A stretch of 64,000 nucleotides of DNA, taken from assembly GCA_046705285.1 (NCBI GenBank), contig JBJKQK010000099.1, positions 55,594-119,593 of the forward strand. The letters are read 5' to 3'. Below the pieces are notes generated by a model. That model worked only from the letters and a program-made list of their open reading frames with translations. It had not been told where the DNA came from and ran no database searches. Position numbers and translations under genes: made by a program. This document shows positions 8,585 to 17,523 of this stretch, piece by piece (position 1 is the first letter of the stretch; each line of letters starts with the position of its first letter). The stretch comes from SCRD01 sp046705285 (GTDB taxonomy: Bacteria > Acidobacteriota > Terriglobia > UBA7540).

Positions 8585-9520
8585 GTGTCACCCACTGAGC
8601 TGGCGAAAAAATTGCCAGGTAATATCAGGTTCCTGGCGACGCTGATCGCGCGAAAACCCACAGAATTCACATTCGACTGGGCAGCCACTGTGGAGGAGGC
8701 ATTCTCTCTTTATACCCGAACGCGCGCCGTAAACATGCTCCTATCCTGGAACGACATCCTCTCGAATTTCAACTGGCCATTTCCTGGGTATGTTGATCTT
8801 CGGCAAGAACTCCCAGGCGGAAAAGGCAGGCCTGCAAACGCACCAGCCCCATTGCTCGGGATTATGGTCGGGGTTGTCACCTGCGTCTTCGAGGACCGAG
8901 GAAACGAGGAAAGGGCGAGAGGGTTCCTCGACGTAGCAATGCCTTACTTATTTGAGCACAACTCGAAATCAATTTTCCGATACTTGCGCGAACACCCCCT
9001 GCTCAGATCCAAGCTGCCTATCCTTGACGACCTTTCAAAATGTTACGACGAGAAGCTCTGGGCCGCCTGCGTACCGGCGGCCTTGCCATTGCTCGACCAC
9101 ATTATGCGGTTTTATTTCGCTACCAACAGCCTTCGTGTCTCCGTGCAAACGCTACGCGATGCGCTTGAGAAAGCAAACATTTTGCCAAAGGACCTCAAGC
9201 CAGGGTTCGCGGTTTGGGACGGAGTTCACAACCCACTCACTGGCAATGCTTTTACCACTTCTCCGGAAGAAGATCTACGGCTTCCGGGTGTCTTTTTGTC
9301 GTCATTCGCAGAGTTCGCAAGCAGGTACTTCGCTTGGTATGGATCAACGTCGGGTGGGCCTCCTGACGAACTGAACCGTCACGCCATCATCCACTGTGCC
9401 TGTGATTACTGGACAGAACGCAACACGGCCAAGCTTCTTACATTTCTCGATCTGATGCTCCGTATTGAAAAACCTCTTCGCATCCTGATTCATGGCCCCG
9501 GTACGCTCGGTAGCCTCTAG
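8585..9520 (+). CDS. Uncharacterised protein with HEPN-like C-terminal R-x4-H motif
   Basis: A 311-aa cytosolic protein without signal peptide. The start is GTG 8585, chosen because AAGGAGGG (8569-8576) lies 8 nt upstream, whereas ATGs further upstream lack ribosome sites. The C-terminal helical region contains DELNRHAIIH at about residues 262-270, giving R265-x4-H270, followed by a helix (TAKLLTFLDLMLRI). This pattern, N-R-H-x-I-x-H then a hydrophobic helix, is typical of HEPN domains, many of which are RNases of defence or toxin systems. The N-terminal part is unrecognised. No antitoxin-like partner with overlapping ends is seen. Function is inferred. Confidence 0.7.
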   Translation: MSPTELAKKLPGNIRFLATLIARKPTEFTFDWAATVEEAFSLYTRTRAVNMLLSWNDILSNFNWPFPGYVDLRQELPGGKGRPANAPAPLLGIMVGVVTCVFEDRGNEERARGFLDVAMPYLFEHNSKSIFRYLREHPLLRSKLPILDDLSKCYDEKLWAACVPAALPLLDHIMRFYFATNSLRVSVQTLRDALEKANILPKDLKPGFAVWDGVHNPLTGNAFTTSPEEDLRLPGVFLSSFAEFASRYFAWYGSTSGGPPDELNRHAIIHCACDYWTERNTAKLLTFLDLMLRIEKPLRILIHGPGTLGSL

Positions 9521-9718
9521 GAGGTCGTTTGCTGGGCTATGCAGATGCGATGTAGCCTGATGGCATAGGCACCGGCAACGTAGCGTTTGCGATCTCGCGA
9601 AGCGAACGGTTCTTATCCGCCATGCACTGGTTCCTTCTGGCGGGTGAGGGTGGTTTCGTCGACCGCACTTCGCGTCGCGGGATTCTCGAGATTAAGTTAC
9701 CGACAGAAGGAGTCTTCC

Positions 9719-10195
9719 ATGAAAACCGATTCCCTGCTGTTGCGTTACACCCTCGCCACCCTTGCCTATCGGGGCGGAAAAGTCTTGCGCGGCGCGCCCG
9801 CCCGCGTCGCCAAATTCCGCGCTTCGCCAACCACGCGTACTCCGGCTGAGATCCTGGCCCACATCGGCGACCTGCTCGAATGGGGTGTCTTGCTCGCCGA
9901 CGGACGGCACGTCTGGCACGATTCGAAGCCGCAGGCCTGGAAGAAAGAGGTAGCGCGCTTCTTTACCCTTCTTCGGAAGTTCGACCGGCGCCTCGCTTCA
10001 AGACGGCCTCTTGGCTTCCCCGCCGAAAAACTCTTCCAGGGTCCCGTGGCCGACGCCCTTACGCACATCGGCCAGATCGCCCTGCTGCGCCGCATGGCCG
10101 GCTTCCCAGTGCGCGGCGAGAATTACTTTCTCGCTCGCGTTGCCGCCGGGCGCGTGGGCCCCCGGCAAAAAGCTCCTGTGCGGGAATTTGACTGA
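9719..10195 (+). CDS. DinB-like four-helix bundle protein
   Basis: A 158-aa protein starting at ATG 9719 behind AGAAGGAG (9705-9712). The pattern TPAEILAHIGDLLEW and the later ADALTHIGQIALLRRMAG place histidines on two helices, as in the DinB/YfiT metal-binding superfamily. Members are damage-inducible proteins or thiol transferases using small thiols; the substrate cannot be told here. The longer frame upstream (from 9587) adds no recognisable sequence. It is followed by a convergent glycosidase-like gene. Confidence 0.72.
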   Translation: MKTDSLLLRYTLATLAYRGGKVLRGAPARVAKFRASPTTRTPAEILAHIGDLLEWGVLLADGRHVWHDSKPQAWKKEVARFFTLLRKFDRRLASRRPLGFPAEKLFQGPVADALTHIGQIALLRRMAGFPVRGENYFLARVAAGRVGPRQKAPVREFD

Positions 10196-10361
10196 GCGCA
10201 CCGGCCTTCGGCAGAAGGTGGATGTCACTCCATTGTGTGATCCTTCATCGCCATTGATCTCCTGGACGGCGGGTATATGCCGGTTCCCTCACCGTGCTTG
10301 ACATCCCACGACATGTTGTCTTTCCACTGGGGCTCAGGCCGATTATCAACAGGAATTCGCG

Positions 10362-12599
10362 CTAGTTGGCCGCAAAAACAGAGGTTTTGCCATAAACGTG
10401 CCGGGCCGCCAGTTTGCCATCCCGATAAACTTCATATTCCCAGGGGCCCATCGTTACCCCGTAGGTGTGACCGTGAAATCGGTAGCCTGTCATACGCGCC
10501 ATTCCCAATTGGTGATGATAGGAAGGAGAGATATCCAGCGAACCGTCTACATGGGGCCGCAATCCGAAAGTTCCAAACAGAACGGCCTGAACGCCACTGC
10601 CCGCTGAAAGCTCGAGTGGCATCTCCACCTTAGGATATTCGGCGTTGTCCGCGAAGATTTCCTGTGGGACGTAAGGAAAATGCTTTGTCCACCGAGTGCA
10701 CCTGGAAAGAACGTCCCATGCGGTTTCTGCGTATCCCAACCGATATAGGGATTCAGCAATGCGCAGGGGCTTGCCGGCATACTGGCCCCCTCCACCCCAA
10801 TCCACATCCTCAAGATCCCAATGAATCAGGTCAGACTTGGAAATCGAATACATCCCATAGGGTCCAAGAAACTCGCCTTCCCTGATTTTGCTGGCCAGGA
10901 GGTGCTGCTGCTCGGCCGACAGTATGCCGGTATCCAGAAGGGCAAATTGGTGGTAGCTATAAACCAGATGGCGACTTCCGTCGGGGTAGAGGTTTACAAA
11001 CCACCCAGCTTTTTGATCCCAGAGCTTCTTGTTGATGGCCTGGTCAAGCTTATTGGCCCAGCGCTCGAATTTCGCAGCGTCCGGATCATGCCGGGCACGG
11101 CACCATGCCGCCATTTGCCGAAAGTAAGCCACCGCGAGCCCGTTATCCGTCGCGACAATGTGTTGCTCGCCGTCCGTGCGGATTTCGAGTATCTTTTGGG
11201 AACCAGCGCCGAAGTCCAGCAGGCCGTCAGGCTGGGCGAACCTTTTCTCAAGTTCTAAACCAACCTGTTTCATCTTTTCGAAAACGGTGACGTTTCCTAC
11301 CGAGTCGTTCAAGAAGCTCGTGTCGCCGGTTTGGCGGAGATAATCTTGCAGAATTCGCATTGCCGCAAAAGGACTTTGTGCGTACCAATAAGCGTGTGTC
11401 TTTCCATTCCAGGGGACATAGCTGTACTTAAAAAGACCGACATGAAGGTAAAGCAGGAAGGCTCTCCGAAGGCCGGCAGGATCCATAAGGCTCAGCATTT
11501 CAGAAGCATATGACGTATCCCAGGACACCATGGAAAGCCATGTCCCGACTGCGTAGAAGGGTTGGATCACAAAGTTCTTGCGGTCCCATCGGGTCATCAG
11601 GACGCTCAGGATGCAGCGGCGATAGAAATCATCAAAGGAAGGATCGCTTGTCGAGACTTCGGGAAGGTGGTCCGCAGCCCATTGTAGCCTGTCGCGCGTC
11701 GCCTGGGCCGCTGCTTCTTCCCGTTGGGGAATTCCAGCCTGCGAAACGGCTGGCGGCGGAGCAGGGAGCCGCTGTGGAACGATCGCAAAGTTCGCATTGC
11801 TCTTTGAATGGCCTGGAATCACCCAATGCCATCCCGAATTGTTGTGGGTCGGCAGGCTGCTTATGACGCTGATCCTGGTTTCTTTGAGCTGCAGAGTGTT
11901 AAAGCTGGGATGTGTGGCCGATGACGGTTCCGTTGCGGACATGCCGGGAGGCAAGCCGTCTCGCTGGTCGGGAATAACGGTCAGGACAAGAGACTCCGGT
12001 TCTCTGTTTTCGAGTTCAACCCTGAGAAAGACTTCGTCGGCAACAGCGGACACGCTGGCCTTTGTCTTGATCCTGAAGGAGATCCAATGTCCATCGAGTT
12101 CCTTGTGGAAGGTTCCAGTCCGATAATAGGCATTCGGTTCCCAGTAGGCACGCTGGAGGAGCATGACAAAGGGTGTCCCGGGATTGAAATTGAACCCCAA
12201 AGGAGTTCTCCCCTGGCCGGTAATAACGTTGCGCTCGTAGGCATCCGGAACAATGTCCTGAATCAGAGTTCCCGTCGAGGCCTCGCGAAATGACAGGAAG
12301 AACGCGTAATTGCGAATAGAAATGGGTGGGAATTGCAGTTGTTGCAGGCCCGTTACGGATTTGTCCCGGACTGAAATGGAACCGCGACCGTTGAAGAGGA
12401 GCAAATCACGGCCGCTGAACGTTATCTGATCGCGCGGCATGCCGAGCACCTTTGGAGTCAGCCAGTTTGCTCCCGTAACCTTGGCTTCGTGGTCACGCCC
12501 CGGAACTCCCCATGGAATGTGCACCTGGGCCGGCGCAACTGGACCAAGCAACAGGGTCACGGCAATCAACCTGATTGGATATTGCAGATTTAAGCGCAT
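10362..12599 (-). CDS. Exported (alpha/alpha)6-barrel glycoside hydrolase-like protein
   Basis: A 745-aa protein with a signal peptide (hydrophobic LIAVTLLLGPVAPAQ). The N-terminal half is beta-rich. From about residue 320 a helical barrel domain resembles trehalase, GH63 and MGH1-like glucosidases: FDDFYRRCILSVLMTRWD, VSWDTSYASEML, YAQSPFAAMRILQDYL, KKLWDQKAGWFVNLYPDG, DLEDVDWGGGGQYAGKPLRIAESLYRLG and ELSAGSGVQAVLFGTFGLRP. Aspartates and glutamates in the WDTSYASE and ELSAGSG segments could be the acid/base pair. The substrate is unknown. A GGGGGAA ribosome site precedes the ATG. It lies downstream of, and on the same strand as, the WG/TlpA gene. Confidence 0.78.
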   Translation of the reverse strand: MRLNLQYPIRLIAVTLLLGPVAPAQVHIPWGVPGRDHEAKVTGANWLTPKVLGMPRDQITFSGRDLLLFNGRGSISVRDKSVTGLQQLQFPPISIRNYAFFLSFREASTGTLIQDIVPDAYERNVITGQGRTPLGFNFNPGTPFVMLLQRAYWEPNAYYRTGTFHKELDGHWISFRIKTKASVSAVADEVFLRVELENREPESLVLTVIPDQRDGLPPGMSATEPSSATHPSFNTLQLKETRISVISSLPTHNNSGWHWVIPGHSKSNANFAIVPQRLPAPPPAVSQAGIPQREEAAAQATRDRLQWAADHLPEVSTSDPSFDDFYRRCILSVLMTRWDRKNFVIQPFYAVGTWLSMVSWDTSYASEMLSLMDPAGLRRAFLLYLHVGLFKYSYVPWNGKTHAYWYAQSPFAAMRILQDYLRQTGDTSFLNDSVGNVTVFEKMKQVGLELEKRFAQPDGLLDFGAGSQKILEIRTDGEQHIVATDNGLAVAYFRQMAAWCRARHDPDAAKFERWANKLDQAINKKLWDQKAGWFVNLYPDGSRHLVYSYHQFALLDTGILSAEQQHLLASKIREGEFLGPYGMYSISKSDLIHWDLEDVDWGGGGQYAGKPLRIAESLYRLGYAETAWDVLSRCTRWTKHFPYVPQEIFADNAEYPKVEMPLELSAGSGVQAVLFGTFGLRPHVDGSLDISPSYHHQLGMARMTGYRFHGHTYGVTMGPWEYEVYRDGKLAARHVYGKTSVFAAN

Positions 12600-12938
12600 A
12601 AGATTCCCCCACTAAATTCATCTCGGAGCATGAGACAGCAGATTCTTCCGCCTGTCAGATTTACGATACGATGCCTTACTTTAGTTGAGAGAACTCTTAA
12701 TCCCAATCAGATTCTTGCAACACGGGGCCGGCATAGAGGTTTGCCTCGTAGTGCCTGCAATCTCAGCGAACGAGAGGGGGTTGTGCAGACCGCCGGGTTT
12801 GATGTCAAGGCTCTTACTTCCCCTCTGAGGTTTTGAATCTCAAATCCTGCAGGGCGTCCCCGCGGCGCCTTTGGCGAAAGAGCAGGGATTCATCCGTGTG
12901 CAAAGCCCCTGGCACAAGATCGGTATCATGCCTGCCGG
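12600..12938. other. Intergenic region, 339 bases
   Basis: Between the stop of the WG-repeat gene and the start of the glycosidase-like gene on the minus strand. It probably holds the promoter of the latter; no distinct element or gene is seen. Confidence 0.4.
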
Positions 12939-15050
12939 TTACTGCCGGTTCAGCAGTCGCCTGATTTCGGATTCGACGTGCTCGACTTGCCAGCCCGATC
13001 CGTGAAAGCGGACTATTCCCTGCTGATCGATGAGAACCAGAGCGGGGATGTTCAGGATATGAAAGGGGCCGTCGAGGGTGCCCCCGGGGTCGAAAAACTG
13101 AGGCCAGTCCATTTTGTGATCGTGGACGAAGGCGCGCCATGCCTGTTCGTTTGTGTCGCCGCTGAGGCTGATCAAGACAAACTGATTGCGTGGGAATTCA
13201 TGGGCCAGCCTGGCAATCTGGGGCAGTTCCGCCCGGCAAGGAGGGCACCACGTTGCCCAGAAATCAAGCAAGACCACTTTGCCCCGCAGCGAGTCCAGGC
13301 TCAGATGCTGGCCTTGCAGCGTGGTGATGGAAAAAAAAGGAGCATAGTCTTGGCGGACGAGGCCCGGAGACGCAAGGAAGCGCCGCGCTTCGCCCACCCG
13401 GTCGCCTTCGGGATTGTGATCGATGTAGGAACGCAATTCCTGTAGCCCTGCTGTTTCCTGGCCTTCTTTCAATAGAGCCAGGCCCAGGTAGTAACGTGCC
13501 GCACTCAGGCTGGGGTCCATCTTGAGAGCCAGCCGGAGCTCGTTCTCCGCCTGGGCAAGCTTCTTCACGTCACCTGCTTTGGCCTCTTCAACCAGCCATT
13601 CGCCTTTAAAGCCGTGGCCGCGCGCGACAACGGCCGGATCGCGTGGATTGGCCTCGAAGAAACTGTCGCACACCCGGAGGGCCATGCCGTATTGCCAGAT
13701 GCCGGCCCACGCGCGAGCCTGGCCAAGGAGGCATTCAGGACACTTGCCATCATGATACAAGGATGCTTCGCCAAACGCCGCGTTTGCATTTTGATAGCGG
13801 TGCTGCCGTAGCAGCCGTTCGCCTTTCTGCAGCCAGCGATCTTCCGCCTGCCGGTCGGCAGTGGGCGCTGTGCCTCCCGTATTCCAGGGGTAGACTGCCA
13901 TTCCTTCAGAGAAGGGGCCCCCGCAAGCGGATTTGAGCTTCAGAACCATAGTCCCAGTGTGATCAATGTACCCACATCTTCCTGGCGTCCCGACAAGGGC
14001 CAGACCGTCTGCAAATTCACTTGCGACGGTGTATTGGGGCTTCACGATTACTTTGCCGGTCCTGTCCACATAGCCTATCTCATTATGTGAAAAGTTCCCC
14101 AGAACCATTGCGAGGCCATCGGAAAAGTTGCCAGGATAACCGTTGAGAACCCGGGAGCTGAAGACCCAGTGGCCGCGGCGGTCAATGTAACCGCATCTGA
14201 CGGAAGCCGTGCCTTCCTGTAGAACGTATGCCCCACTGATTTTGCCCATCGAAACGTTCGCCAGTCCGTCAGAGAATCGACCCGCCTCGTCGAACCGAGG
14301 CTTGATAACCACCTTCCCAGTCCGGTCTATGTAACCCCATTTCGAGCCGATCTTCGCGGCGGCCAGATCTTCTGAGAAGTCAAGGGCGCCATCGAAACCA
14401 GGCGTGATCACAAACTGACCGCTTGGGTTGATGAATCCCCATGCACAACCCGTCTCAATCCAGGAGTTTTGGATACGAGGAGGCCACTGGCTGGTTTGAT
14501 CGGAGCAGGCCGCTGCCAGGCCTTCTGAAAAATCCCGGGCTTTCGGAAACGTCTGCTTGAAAGCGGCATTCCCATTGCGATCCACGTACTCCCAGCGGTA
14601 GTCGATCTCAACCAGTGCCCGATCGTCTGAGAAGGAGTCGGCAGCATCAAATCTGGCTGGGATGACCAGAACGCCTTGCTTGTCCACAAATCCCCACGCG
14701 CCATGGATGTTGACCGCCGCGAGGCCCTCCGAGAACGATTTTGCCTGGAGGAATCGCGGCTTGGTCACCCAGTTACCCGTCTTGTCGATGTAACCCCACA
14801 GCCCGCCCGACTTGGCTGCTGCCAGGCCTTCCGAAAAGCTTTCGGCATCCTGAAACTTTGCCGGGATGACGACTTTCCCCTGCCGATCGATATAGCCGAC
14901 GCCCGGAACCGCCCGCTTTGAAGCTGGTGCTGCGGCCTGGCCCAGCGGTGTCCGTAGATTAGCCGGAACGGCCCCTTGCGCAAGGAGATTTGTTAAAACG
15001 CCGGTGATCGTGACGATCAACAATAAAAACGTATGAGCCGGACTCCTCAT
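12939..15050 (-). CDS. Exported WG-repeat protein fused to TPR region and TlpA-type thioredoxin domain
   Basis: A 703-aa protein. The start MRSPAHTF at 15050 is chosen because it begins a signal peptide (TFLLLIVTITGVLTNLLAQG) and follows a GGAG. Residues about 50-395 hold nine WG repeats of the type GYIDRQGKVVIPAKF...FSEGLAA. A Cys-containing TPR-like helical part follows (about 405-540), then a redoxin domain: KVVLLDFWATWCPPCRAEL with the CPPC pair at about 602-605, then NIPALVLIDQQGIV with the conserved cis-Pro. WG repeats are thought to bind partners; the TlpA domain should reduce or exchange disulfides outside the cytoplasm. The combination suggests a redox effector with a large binding platform, by inference. 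Confidence 0.88.
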   Translation of the reverse strand: MRSPAHTFLLLIVTITGVLTNLLAQGAVPANLRTPLGQAAAPASKRAVPGVGYIDRQGKVVIPAKFQDAESFSEGLAAAKSGGLWGYIDKTGNWVTKPRFLQAKSFSEGLAAVNIHGAWGFVDKQGVLVIPARFDAADSFSDDRALVEIDYRWEYVDRNGNAAFKQTFPKARDFSEGLAAACSDQTSQWPPRIQNSWIETGCAWGFINPSGQFVITPGFDGALDFSEDLAAAKIGSKWGYIDRTGKVVIKPRFDEAGRFSDGLANVSMGKISGAYVLQEGTASVRCGYIDRRGHWVFSSRVLNGYPGNFSDGLAMVLGNFSHNEIGYVDRTGKVIVKPQYTVASEFADGLALVGTPGRCGYIDHTGTMVLKLKSACGGPFSEGMAVYPWNTGGTAPTADRQAEDRWLQKGERLLRQHRYQNANAAFGEASLYHDGKCPECLLGQARAWAGIWQYGMALRVCDSFFEANPRDPAVVARGHGFKGEWLVEEAKAGDVKKLAQAENELRLALKMDPSLSAARYYLGLALLKEGQETAGLQELRSYIDHNPEGDRVGEARRFLASPGLVRQDYAPFFSITTLQGQHLSLDSLRGKVVLLDFWATWCPPCRAELPQIARLAHEFPRNQFVLISLSGDTNEQAWRAFVHDHKMDWPQFFDPGGTLDGPFHILNIPALVLIDQQGIVRFHGSGWQVEHVESEIRRLLNRQ

Positions 15051-15449
15051 CGTGTGTCTCCTGGTGGCCGTGGGTAACGCATGCCCCGTGGTGTCGGGAC
15101 GCGCAGTGGCAGGCACTCGCCAGACGAACCTGAAGCCTGTATACACCCCGCGCACGGCAAATGCAAGCGGAGGAGATTATGAATGATGGAAGCGCGAGTT
15201 CTTGGTTGTGAGTTATGGGTTGTGGCGGTGGGGTGGGCGAATATTGGCCGTCCTGCGGAACAGATGAATCCGCACCCCCAAAGCCGGCGTTCACAGAGCG
15301 CCGCTCCAAAACAAGTCCAGTGGTGGGCACCGCTATGGCAGCTTACACTCGATGGTCATAGATCGCCACAAAGACCGCAGGCCATTAAGGCCCGCGGTTC
15401 AGAATTTCGGCGTTGCAAGTGCCGATCCAAACTGTCAACATGTGACACG
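15051..15449. other. Divergent intergenic region between WG/TlpA gene and recJ
   Basis: Four hundred bases upstream of both genes. An open frame runs into recJ from 15183, but its sequence has no RecJ similarity. No clear operator or RNA element is seen. Confidence 0.45.
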
Positions 15450-17150
15450 ATGCGATGGGTCGAGGAAACTGCGGACAACGAAAAGGCAGCGCTGCTGGCG
15501 CTGGAGCTGGAGATTTCTCCATTGCTTGGGCGGCTGCTGGTGCTGCGCGGAATCAATGATCCGGAAGCGGCGCACAACTTTCTGAATCCCCGCCTCTCAC
15601 AGCTTAACAATCCTTTTCTGATGGCCGGCATGGACCGCGCGGTAGAGCGGCTGAAACGGGCCATCGAAGGCAAAGAAAAGATCCTGATTTACGGCGACTA
15701 TGACGTGGACGGGACGACGGCGGTGGTAGTGTTGCTGGCGGGCCTGGAACGGCTGGGCGCGCGCGTGGACGTGCACATTCCCGACCGGCTGAAGGATGGC
15801 TACGGCATGCGAGTGCCGGTGGTGGAGCGGGCAGCGGCCGAGGGTGTCACCGTGCTGCTGAGCGTCGACACGGGCATCCGCGAGCATGAAGTGGTGGCGC
15901 GCGCACAGGAACTGGGCATCGACTGCATCATCACCGATCACCACCTGCCGAAAGAGTCTCTGCCCCCGGCGCATGCTCTGCTGAATCCGCACCGGCCCGA
16001 TTGCGCCTATCCGGACAAGAATTTGTCGGGCGTGGGCGTGGCGTTCAAGCTGGTGCAGGGCCTGCTGGGCGACCGGATGACAGACGCTCTGTTGCAGTCT
16101 TTCTTGAAGATTGTGTCCATCGGCACCGTTGCCGACGTAGTTCCACTTACTGGCGAAAATCGTGTGATTGCGAGCTATGGCCTCGCGGCATTGCGGCGGC
16201 CGGCGCAGCCGGGCTTGAGCGCTCTGATGGACGTTGCGGGGCTGAACGGCCGCGTGCCCACGGCCGGCGACATCGCTTTCCGGATTGCGCCGCGCATGAA
16301 CGCTGCCGGACGCATGGAAGACGCCCGGGCGGTGATCGAACTGCTCACCACGCGTGACGACGCGAAGGCCCGGCAGATTGCCCGCCACCTGGACGAACTG
16401 AACAGCGAGCGCCAGCGCGCGGAAGAATCCATTCTGAAAGACATTGAAGAGATGGTGAAGCGGCGGCCGGAAACCACCGAACGCTACAGCCTGGTGTTTG
16501 CGGGCGAGGGCTGGCACCGCGGCGTAATCGGGATTGTGGCGCAGCGCGTGGTGGAGCGGCATTACAGGCCCACGCTGGTGATTGGCGTCGAGGATGGCAC
16601 CGGGCAGGGTTCGGGGCGGTCCATCGCAAACTTCCACCTGCTCAACGCGCTGACCGATTGCGAAGACGTTTTTGAGCGCTTCGGCGGCCACGCGGCCGCG
16701 GCAGGGTTCGCTCTGCCGTCCAGCCGGATCGGAGAACTGACCGAACGCTTTGAGGCTTACGCGCGAAGGATGCTTACGCCGCAGGACCTGGTGCCGCTGC
16801 TGCGCGTGGATGCGGAAGTCGATCTCGAGCAAATCGATTGGCCCGTCTATGAGCAACTGAAGCGCATGGAGCCGTTCGGAATGGGCAATCCGACTCCGGT
16901 GCTTGTGGCGCGCGGGCTGCGGCTGCTCTGTCCGCCATGGGTGGTGGGCGAAAAACATCTCAAGTTGAAAGTGGGCAGTGGCTCAAAAGATTTTGACGCC
17001 ATCGGCTGGCGCAAGGGCGAGCAGGCCCGGCTGCTCGGCTCAGGTGACACCGTCGGTCTGGCATTCACGCTCGGCGAAAATACTTACCAGGGGATTTCGT
17101 CGCTCCAGATGATTATCAAAGATTTGCAGGTTGACGGCATGGGGCCTTAG
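15450..17150 (+). CDS. recJ: Single-stranded-DNA-specific exonuclease RecJ
   Basis: A 5'-3' ssDNA exonuclease acting in recombination and mismatch repair. The DHH phosphoesterase core is clear: LIYGDYDVDGTTAVVVL (about residues 75-90), SVDTGIREHE, CIITDHHLPKE (DHH), ALLNPHRPDC and KIVSIGTVADVVPL. The DHHA1 region has RIAPRMNAAGRMEDA, HRGVIGIVAQRVVE and FGGHAAAAGFAL; the OB-like end has MEPFGMGNPTPVL. ATG 15450 (MRWVEET) is chosen because conserved sequence begins there, giving 566 aa. Its mate mutS is also in this window, though 13 kb away. Confidence 0.95.
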   Translation: MRWVEETADNEKAALLALELEISPLLGRLLVLRGINDPEAAHNFLNPRLSQLNNPFLMAGMDRAVERLKRAIEGKEKILIYGDYDVDGTTAVVVLLAGLERLGARVDVHIPDRLKDGYGMRVPVVERAAAEGVTVLLSVDTGIREHEVVARAQELGIDCIITDHHLPKESLPPAHALLNPHRPDCAYPDKNLSGVGVAFKLVQGLLGDRMTDALLQSFLKIVSIGTVADVVPLTGENRVIASYGLAALRRPAQPGLSALMDVAGLNGRVPTAGDIAFRIAPRMNAAGRMEDARAVIELLTTRDDAKARQIARHLDELNSERQRAEESILKDIEEMVKRRPETTERYSLVFAGEGWHRGVIGIVAQRVVERHYRPTLVIGVEDGTGQGSGRSIANFHLLNALTDCEDVFERFGGHAAAAGFALPSSRIGELTERFEAYARRMLTPQDLVPLLRVDAEVDLEQIDWPVYEQLKRMEPFGMGNPTPVLVARGLRLLCPPWVVGEKHLKLKVGSGSKDFDAIGWRKGEQARLLGSGDTVGLAFTLGENTYQGISSLQMIIKDLQVDGMGP

Positions 17151-17212
17151 AAAAGAATCGCATCAGAGCAGAGTGCTGTACGCGTTACCAACTCAGTGGT
17201 TCACAGGGTTTC

Positions 17213-17280
17213 ACACAGAGTGCACGGAGCCTCTCTTTGGCCTCTGTGTTGAGTCTTTTCTGGTCACAGAGAGCACAGAG
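17213..17280. repeat. CACAGAG-type short repeat cluster with inverted arms
   Basis: ACACAGAG (17213-17220) and CTCTGTGT (17242-17249) form an 8-bp inverted pair, followed by a CACAGAGAGCACAGAG direct repeat ending at 17280. It lies between the convergent recJ and asnS genes. Such motifs resemble dispersed intergenic repeats; the copy number in this genome is unknown. Confidence 0.45.
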
Positions 17281-17414
17281 AAAACCGAAATCCTCCAGCG
17301 GATTTGGCCGGTCGATTTTGCACGCTCCGGACGACACGAGTAAACTCGTGCGCTTTCGCTAAACCAAAGGTCCTGGGCACAAGTCCGGTTTCCTGGCTAG
17401 TCGCTCAGGGGCGT

Positions 17415-17466
17415 GTAGGGGCAAACGGCGTTCGCCCCAAAATGGGCTCATGCCATGCGCCCCTAC
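17415..17466. repeat. 52-bp inverted-repeat element (GTAGGGGC ends)
   Basis: GTAGGGGC (17415-17422) and GCCCCTAC (17459-17466) are perfect 8-bp terminal inverted repeats around a core with an internal GGCGTTCGCC-type palindrome. The shape suggests a small dispersed non-autonomous or REP-like element. It sits just past the asnS stop and could also act as a transcription end for asnS. Confidence 0.5.
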
Positions 17467-17523
17467 GTCACATTTTCCCTTCGCGAAATCGCCCCCGTCG
17501 ATCGGGAGTTGCGCAAACCAATC

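Noticed and set aside
15597..16958. Long open frame on the minus strand (453 codons) opposite recJ
   Set aside because: It is the antisense shadow of recJ, with His-rich and Gln-rich composition and no recognised motif.
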